From JAHECQ01 sp047638695 (lineage in GTDB: Bacteria; Actinomycetota; Acidimicrobiia; Acidimicrobiales; SZUA-35): DNA of 64,000 nt. The notes under the pieces are model-generated. The model searched no databases, was not told the DNA's origin, and saw only the letters and a list, made by a program, of their open reading frames with translations. Each line of letters begins with the position of its first letter. Position 1 is the first letter of the stretch. The translations under genes and the position numbers were made by a program. Below are positions 60,819 to 64,000 of the stretch, one piece after another. The stretch lies in NCBI GenBank assembly GCA_047638695.1, contig JBLINY010000001.1, positions 62,001 to 126,000 on the forward strand, read 5' to 3'.

Positions 60819-62261
60819 ATGAACGAGACCGGCGTGAAGCGAGCTGATTCGATACCCAGGGATGTCACTCTTGTTGGCACCCGTCCGGTCGTTGCGAGGC
60901 GAGCAGCCTTGTCGAAGCGATTGGCCTTCGTCGCCCTCAGCCTCGTGGTGCTGCTTCTGTCGGTAATGCCGGCTGGCGCTCACACTGGCGACCAGTCGTA
61001 TCTCTATCTCGACGTCACCGAGACCACGCTGTCGGGTCGAGTCGAGATGCCGTTTGCCGACCTTCGCCAGTTTCTCGACCTCGAGCTGCGGGGTGAACCC
61101 CAGGAGATCCTTACCGAGTTGGAAGCCAACGCCGATCAACTCAGCGCCTATGCCGGATCGCACTTTGCCATTGGATCCAATGGCGAGGCCTGGCCGGTGA
61201 CCTTTACTGAGGTCGAGCGACTCGATGCTGAGGTCACCAGTGACCCCGAGTTTGGGTACGCGATCGTCAATTTCGTGACGACCCCGCCGGTCGCCCAGAT
61301 TCCGCGGATGTTCGACGTCACGTTCGATCCTTTCTTCGACGAGCTACCTGACGAGCGGGATGCGCTGCTGCTCATCGGGAACGATTGGGCCGGTGGGGTG
61401 CTGGACAATCCTGAAGAGTCCCTGCTGCGGTTCGATTCCAACAGCCGTTCACAAACGGTTGACCTTGGTGACGCGTCGTGGTTCAAGAACTTCAAGGCGA
61501 GCATCGCCCTGGGCCTCGATCACATCAAAACTGGCCCCGACCACATTCTGTTCGTGCTGGTGCTGCTGTTGCCATCCGTACTTATTTTCAGCTCCGGGTG
61601 GAAACCGACGGCCAGTTTCGGGTCGTCATTGTGGCGGGTGCTGAAGGTGGTCACGATGTTCACCATCGCCCACACCATTACGTTCACGCTGGCTGGCCTT
61701 GACATCCTTCCGCTGCCGAGCCCCCGTCTCACCGAGACGGTGATTGCCCTGTCGATCGCGGCCGCGGCGCTTCACAACCTGCGTCCCATCGCCATCAACC
61801 GGGAGTGGGTGATTTCCTTTGCCTTCGGCCTCTTTCACGGTATGGGGTTCGCCTCGCTGGTGTCTGGACTCGACGTCAGCCGCAGCACGCAGCTGGTCTC
61901 TCTGCTCGGTCGCAATGTCGGCATCGAGATCGGACAGTCGCTGGTAGTTCTGGCGGCGTTCCCAGCCCTGTTCCTGCTGCGCCGGACTCGCTTCTACCAG
62001 CCCTTCTTCGTTGTTGGTTCCGTTGGCCTGGTAATCGTGAGCCTTGGCTGGATGACCGAACGGCTTTTCGATGCTCCTGCCATCGCAACCGGGGTCGTTG
62101 ATCGGATCTTCTCGTTCCCTCGCATCTACTTCGTGATGGTTGTGCTCACGGTTCTGGCCGCGGTAGCCAACAGCATCGAACGCCGTGCGGATCGGCTTTT
62201 GCCCGTCGCCGACCTCGCCGAACCTGCCCGGGCTCCCGAAGCGGTAGGCGTCGGCCACTAA
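60744..62261 (+). CDS. HupE/UreJ family membrane protein with long extracellular N-terminal domain
   Basis: 505 residues from the first ATG; true translation may begin at any of six in-frame ATGs up to 60819. A membrane or signal segment ends near AGAHTG (about residue 82). A soluble extracytoplasmic domain follows to about 245. Seven helices then carry GLDHIKTGPDHILFVLVLLL, FTIAHTITFTLAG and FAFGLFHGMGFASL, the His-rich motifs of the HupE/UreJ nickel or cobalt permease family. Metal specificity is not known. It starts 17 bp after the dehydrogenase gene but is probably not part of the peptide cluster. Confidence 0.83.
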   Translation: MTPGSKPESMKPESMKSESMKPGSMMNETGVKRADSIPRDVTLVGTRPVVARRAALSKRLAFVALSLVVLLLSVMPAGAHTGDQSYLYLDVTETTLSGRVEMPFADLRQFLDLELRGEPQEILTELEANADQLSAYAGSHFAIGSNGEAWPVTFTEVERLDAEVTSDPEFGYAIVNFVTTPPVAQIPRMFDVTFDPFFDELPDERDALLLIGNDWAGGVLDNPEESLLRFDSNSRSQTVDLGDASWFKNFKASIALGLDHIKTGPDHILFVLVLLLPSVLIFSSGWKPTASFGSSLWRVLKVVTMFTIAHTITFTLAGLDILPLPSPRLTETVIALSIAAAALHNLRPIAINREWVISFAFGLFHGMGFASLVSGLDVSRSTQLVSLLGRNVGIEIGQSLVVLAAFPALFLLRRTRFYQPFFVVGSVGLVIVSLGWMTERLFDAPAIATGVVDRIFSFPRIYFVMVVLTVLAAVANSIERRADRLLPVADLAEPARAPEAVGVGH

Positions 62262-62273
62262 CCTGGCCACTCC

Positions 62274-63494
62274 GTGTCCATCAGCAGCGACGGCCTCGAC
62301 GGCTACGAGATTCAAGAGCAGATCGGGCGTGGTGGGTTTGCCACCGTCTATCGAGCGTCCGATGTCGCCCACGGTCGTTCGGTGGCGATCAAAGTGCTCA
62401 CGGGCGCGCTGTCAGCCGATGAACAACGACGCTTCGATCGCGAGCGGCGGGCCGTCGGACAGTTGGCGAATCATCCAAACGTCGTGCCTGTCTTCGAGTC
62501 GGGAACGACGGCCGAGGGCGAGGCCTATCTGGTCCTCGAGCATGCATCAGGTGGCTCGCTCGGCCAGCGACTGCTTCGCGATGGGCCAATGCCGTGGAGC
62601 GAAGCGTTGGACGCCATCACCGGAGTGGCCAGCGCAGTAGAGGCCGCCCATGAGGTTGGTATTCGGCATCGCGACATCAAACCCGACAACATCCTGCTGT
62701 CGCAGTACGGGGTGCCCAAACTCTCGGACTTTGGGATTGCGTCATTGGCCAGCGGCAACACCACGGCGACCGGTGCCACCATGACCGTGTCGCACAGTCC
62801 ACCGGAGATGCTTCAAGGCAGCGAGCTCACCGATGCCGTCGACGTCTACTCGATGGCATCGACCTTTCATCACCTGGTTGCTGGGCATCCGCCGTTCGCC
62901 CGGCCCGACGATGCCAACATCGGGGCCCTTATCACCCGTGTGTTCACCGAGCCGCCGCCCGGACTGGAAGAACATGGTGTTCCCGCCGCAGTGGCCCAGG
63001 TCATCGAACAATCGATGGCTAAGCGACCGGAAGATCGTCCGCAGTCAGCCCGTGCCTTTGCCGATCGGCTACGAGCAGCTGCATCGGGCACGAGCGCGGC
63101 GCCACCGGTCGCTCAGCCGACCGAGCCTCGCACTACGGCTATCGACCGGGCCGCCCTCGGTCTCGACCTTCGAAGCGATGAGCCACGACCAGTTGATTCG
63201 TCGGTGCCAGCGCAGCTGGTGCCGCCTTCGTCGGTACCAGCGCAGCCTTCGGCTGTGGTCCCACCATCACCGGCTCCGGTAAATCCGACGGGAACCGCAT
63301 TGCCGCCTGTCCTCGACTCGGAGCCGAAGGCAAAGAATCGTTGGCCAGTCCTGGCCGCCCTCGTGGCCGTGCTTGTCCTGGGTGGAGGAGGGGTTTGGGC
63401 CCTGACACAGCAAGGTGGCGACGAGAGCACGACGACCTCGACCAGCGAAGGCCGGCGACCCAGAGGGTTCGAGAGACACCTCCACCGCCGGTGA
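62274..63494 (+). CDS. PknD-like Ser/Thr protein kinase (kinase, linker and membrane helix; reading frame broken near 63450)
   Basis: 406 residues as read. The kinase domain (residues about 8-265) is complete: glycine loop IGRGGFATVY, VAIK Lys, HRDIKPDN catalytic loop, DFG and the APE-like SPPEM. A Pro/Ala/Ser-rich linker with a repeated SVPAQ segment leads to a membrane helix (about 360-380) and TTTSTSE. The frame then turns basic (RRPRGFERHLHRR) and stops. Dropping one base near 63450 restores an Asp/Ser/Gly-rich linker joined to a beta-propeller, as in PknD. This is a frameshift mutation or an assembly error. Confidence 0.88.
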   Translation: MSISSDGLDGYEIQEQIGRGGFATVYRASDVAHGRSVAIKVLTGALSADEQRRFDRERRAVGQLANHPNVVPVFESGTTAEGEAYLVLEHASGGSLGQRLLRDGPMPWSEALDAITGVASAVEAAHEVGIRHRDIKPDNILLSQYGVPKLSDFGIASLASGNTTATGATMTVSHSPPEMLQGSELTDAVDVYSMASTFHHLVAGHPPFARPDDANIGALITRVFTEPPPGLEEHGVPAAVAQVIEQSMAKRPEDRPQSARAFADRLRAAASGTSAAPPVAQPTEPRTTAIDRAALGLDLRSDEPRPVDSSVPAQLVPPSSVPAQPSAVVPPSPAPVNPTGTALPPVLDSEPKAKNRWPVLAALVAVLVLGGGGVWALTQQGGDESTTTSTSEGRRPRGFERHLHRR

Positions 63495-64000
63495 CATCGA
63501 TGGGTCTGCGGGTCCTGACAACATGAGCAATTCCGACGATGCCGCGGGTTCGACGGAGTCGACCGTGTCGGTCATCGATGTCGGAGCGGCGCCGCAAACA
63601 CCAGCGCTCATTAACGGCGCGGTCTGGATCGCCAACTTCGATGTCGGCACGGTGATGGTGGTCGATCCGACCACCCAGAGAATCGTGAACACCATTGAGG
63701 TCGGCGACGGTCCGGTCACCCCGGTGTTCGCTGCCGGATCGGTTTGGATCGCCAACCAACTCGAGGGCACGCTCACCCAGGTCGACCCAGTCACCGCCGA
63801 GGTCGTCGCCGTGCTGACGGTTGGGGCTGAACCCGGCGTTCCCGCTGTCGTGAACGGTCAGCTGTGGGTCCCGAACTTGGCCGGTGGAAACATCAGCCGA
63901 GTCGATCCCCTGGCAGGCGATGTCGTTGGCACCATCGTGGTGCAGCAACGTCCGTCCACTCCTGTCGTCGGGGCTGGGTCGGTGTGGGTGGCCAACGAAT
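63451..64000 (+). pseudogene. Beta-propeller sensor part of the PknD-like kinase, +1 frame, runs off the window
   Basis: In the +1 frame relative to the kinase the sequence reads AGDPEGS...MSNSDDAAGSTEST and then repeats of the form (A/V)xxGxVWIAN...G(T)(V/L)xxVDPxTxxVVxTIxVGxGPxxPV. These are YncE/NHL-like propeller blades; at least three are visible. The first ATG in this frame is 63523, but no signal or promoter suggests an independent gene. It is most simply the extracellular sensor domain of the kinase upstream, separated by a one-base frame change. Confidence 0.75.

Overview
The window is about 64 kb of high-GC DNA (by eye well over 60% G+C) that is almost fully coding and has no rRNA, tRNA, phage or insertion-sequence genes that I can see. 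The gene families point to an actinobacterium: a complete cvnABCD conservon, a class E sortase, DUF2510, DUF5317 and septum-formation domain proteins, a PknD-like kinase and the MoxR/DUF58/DUF4129 cluster. A complete System I (CcmA-I) cytochrome c maturation operon and a selenocysteine formate dehydrogenase are not what the well-studied Mycobacterium or Streptomyces lineages carry, so I infer a deeper-branching class, perhaps Acidimicrobiia. That placement is an inference only.

Layout. 0.3-6.7 kb: cation/proton antiporter, small fatty-acid-hydroxylase-like protein, FolD, a split-barrel protein, a PrsW-type membrane protease and ProS. 6.7-11.5 kb: an NAD-linked, molybdopterin formate dehydrogenase operon. 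Its catalytic gene has an in-frame TGA at 7023-7025 followed by a bacterial SECIS-like hairpin, so it most likely encodes selenocysteine. The [4Fe-4S] domain that normally begins this polypeptide is instead fused to the C terminus of the ferredoxin-like subunit. 11.5-16.7 kb: fumarylacetoacetate-hydrolase-family enzyme, SDR, HisN-like phosphatase, secreted M64-like metallopeptidase and an alpha/beta hydrolase. 16.8-23.5 kb: the conservon, divergent from a PAS-GGDEF-EAL protein. 23.5-26.9 kb: TetR regulator, membrane proteins, a septum-formation-domain lipoprotein and a sortase, all on the minus strand. 27.1-33.7 kb: ccmABCDEFGHI. 33.7-41.7 kb: SixA, SDR, RidA-like, DUF4214/M23 protein, small proteins, a cytochrome c lipoprotein and the MoxR cluster.

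41.8-60.7 kb is a nonribosomal peptide gene cluster and the most interesting part. NRPS1 reads C-A-PCP-C-A-PCP-E. Its first adenylation domain, whose specificity residues match the asparagine code, is interrupted between A8 and A9 by a roughly 320-residue zinc-ribbon PP-loop ATPase of the N-acetyl-sugar-amidotransferase kind. NRPS2, on the opposite strand, reads C-A-PCP-degenerate TE-TE with a beta-alanine-like code. A phosphopantetheinyl transferase, an ABC exporter, a free-standing PCP, a free-standing adenylation enzyme and a prolyl-PCP-dehydrogenase-like flavoprotein follow. The last three form the classical proline-to-pyrrole-2-carboxyl starter set. I predict a small peptide: pyrrole-2-carbonyl - modified Asn - D-residue - beta-alanine. 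The embedded PP-loop domain would make an amidine, thioamide or similar change on a carrier-bound residue.

60.7-64 kb: a HupE/UreJ-like membrane protein whose start lies in a 15-bp repeat carrying several ATG codons, then a PknD-like Ser/Thr kinase with a beta-propeller in the +1 frame (an apparent frameshift) running off the window. In-frame short tandem repeats, mostly of 15 bp, recur at protein ends and linkers throughout the window.
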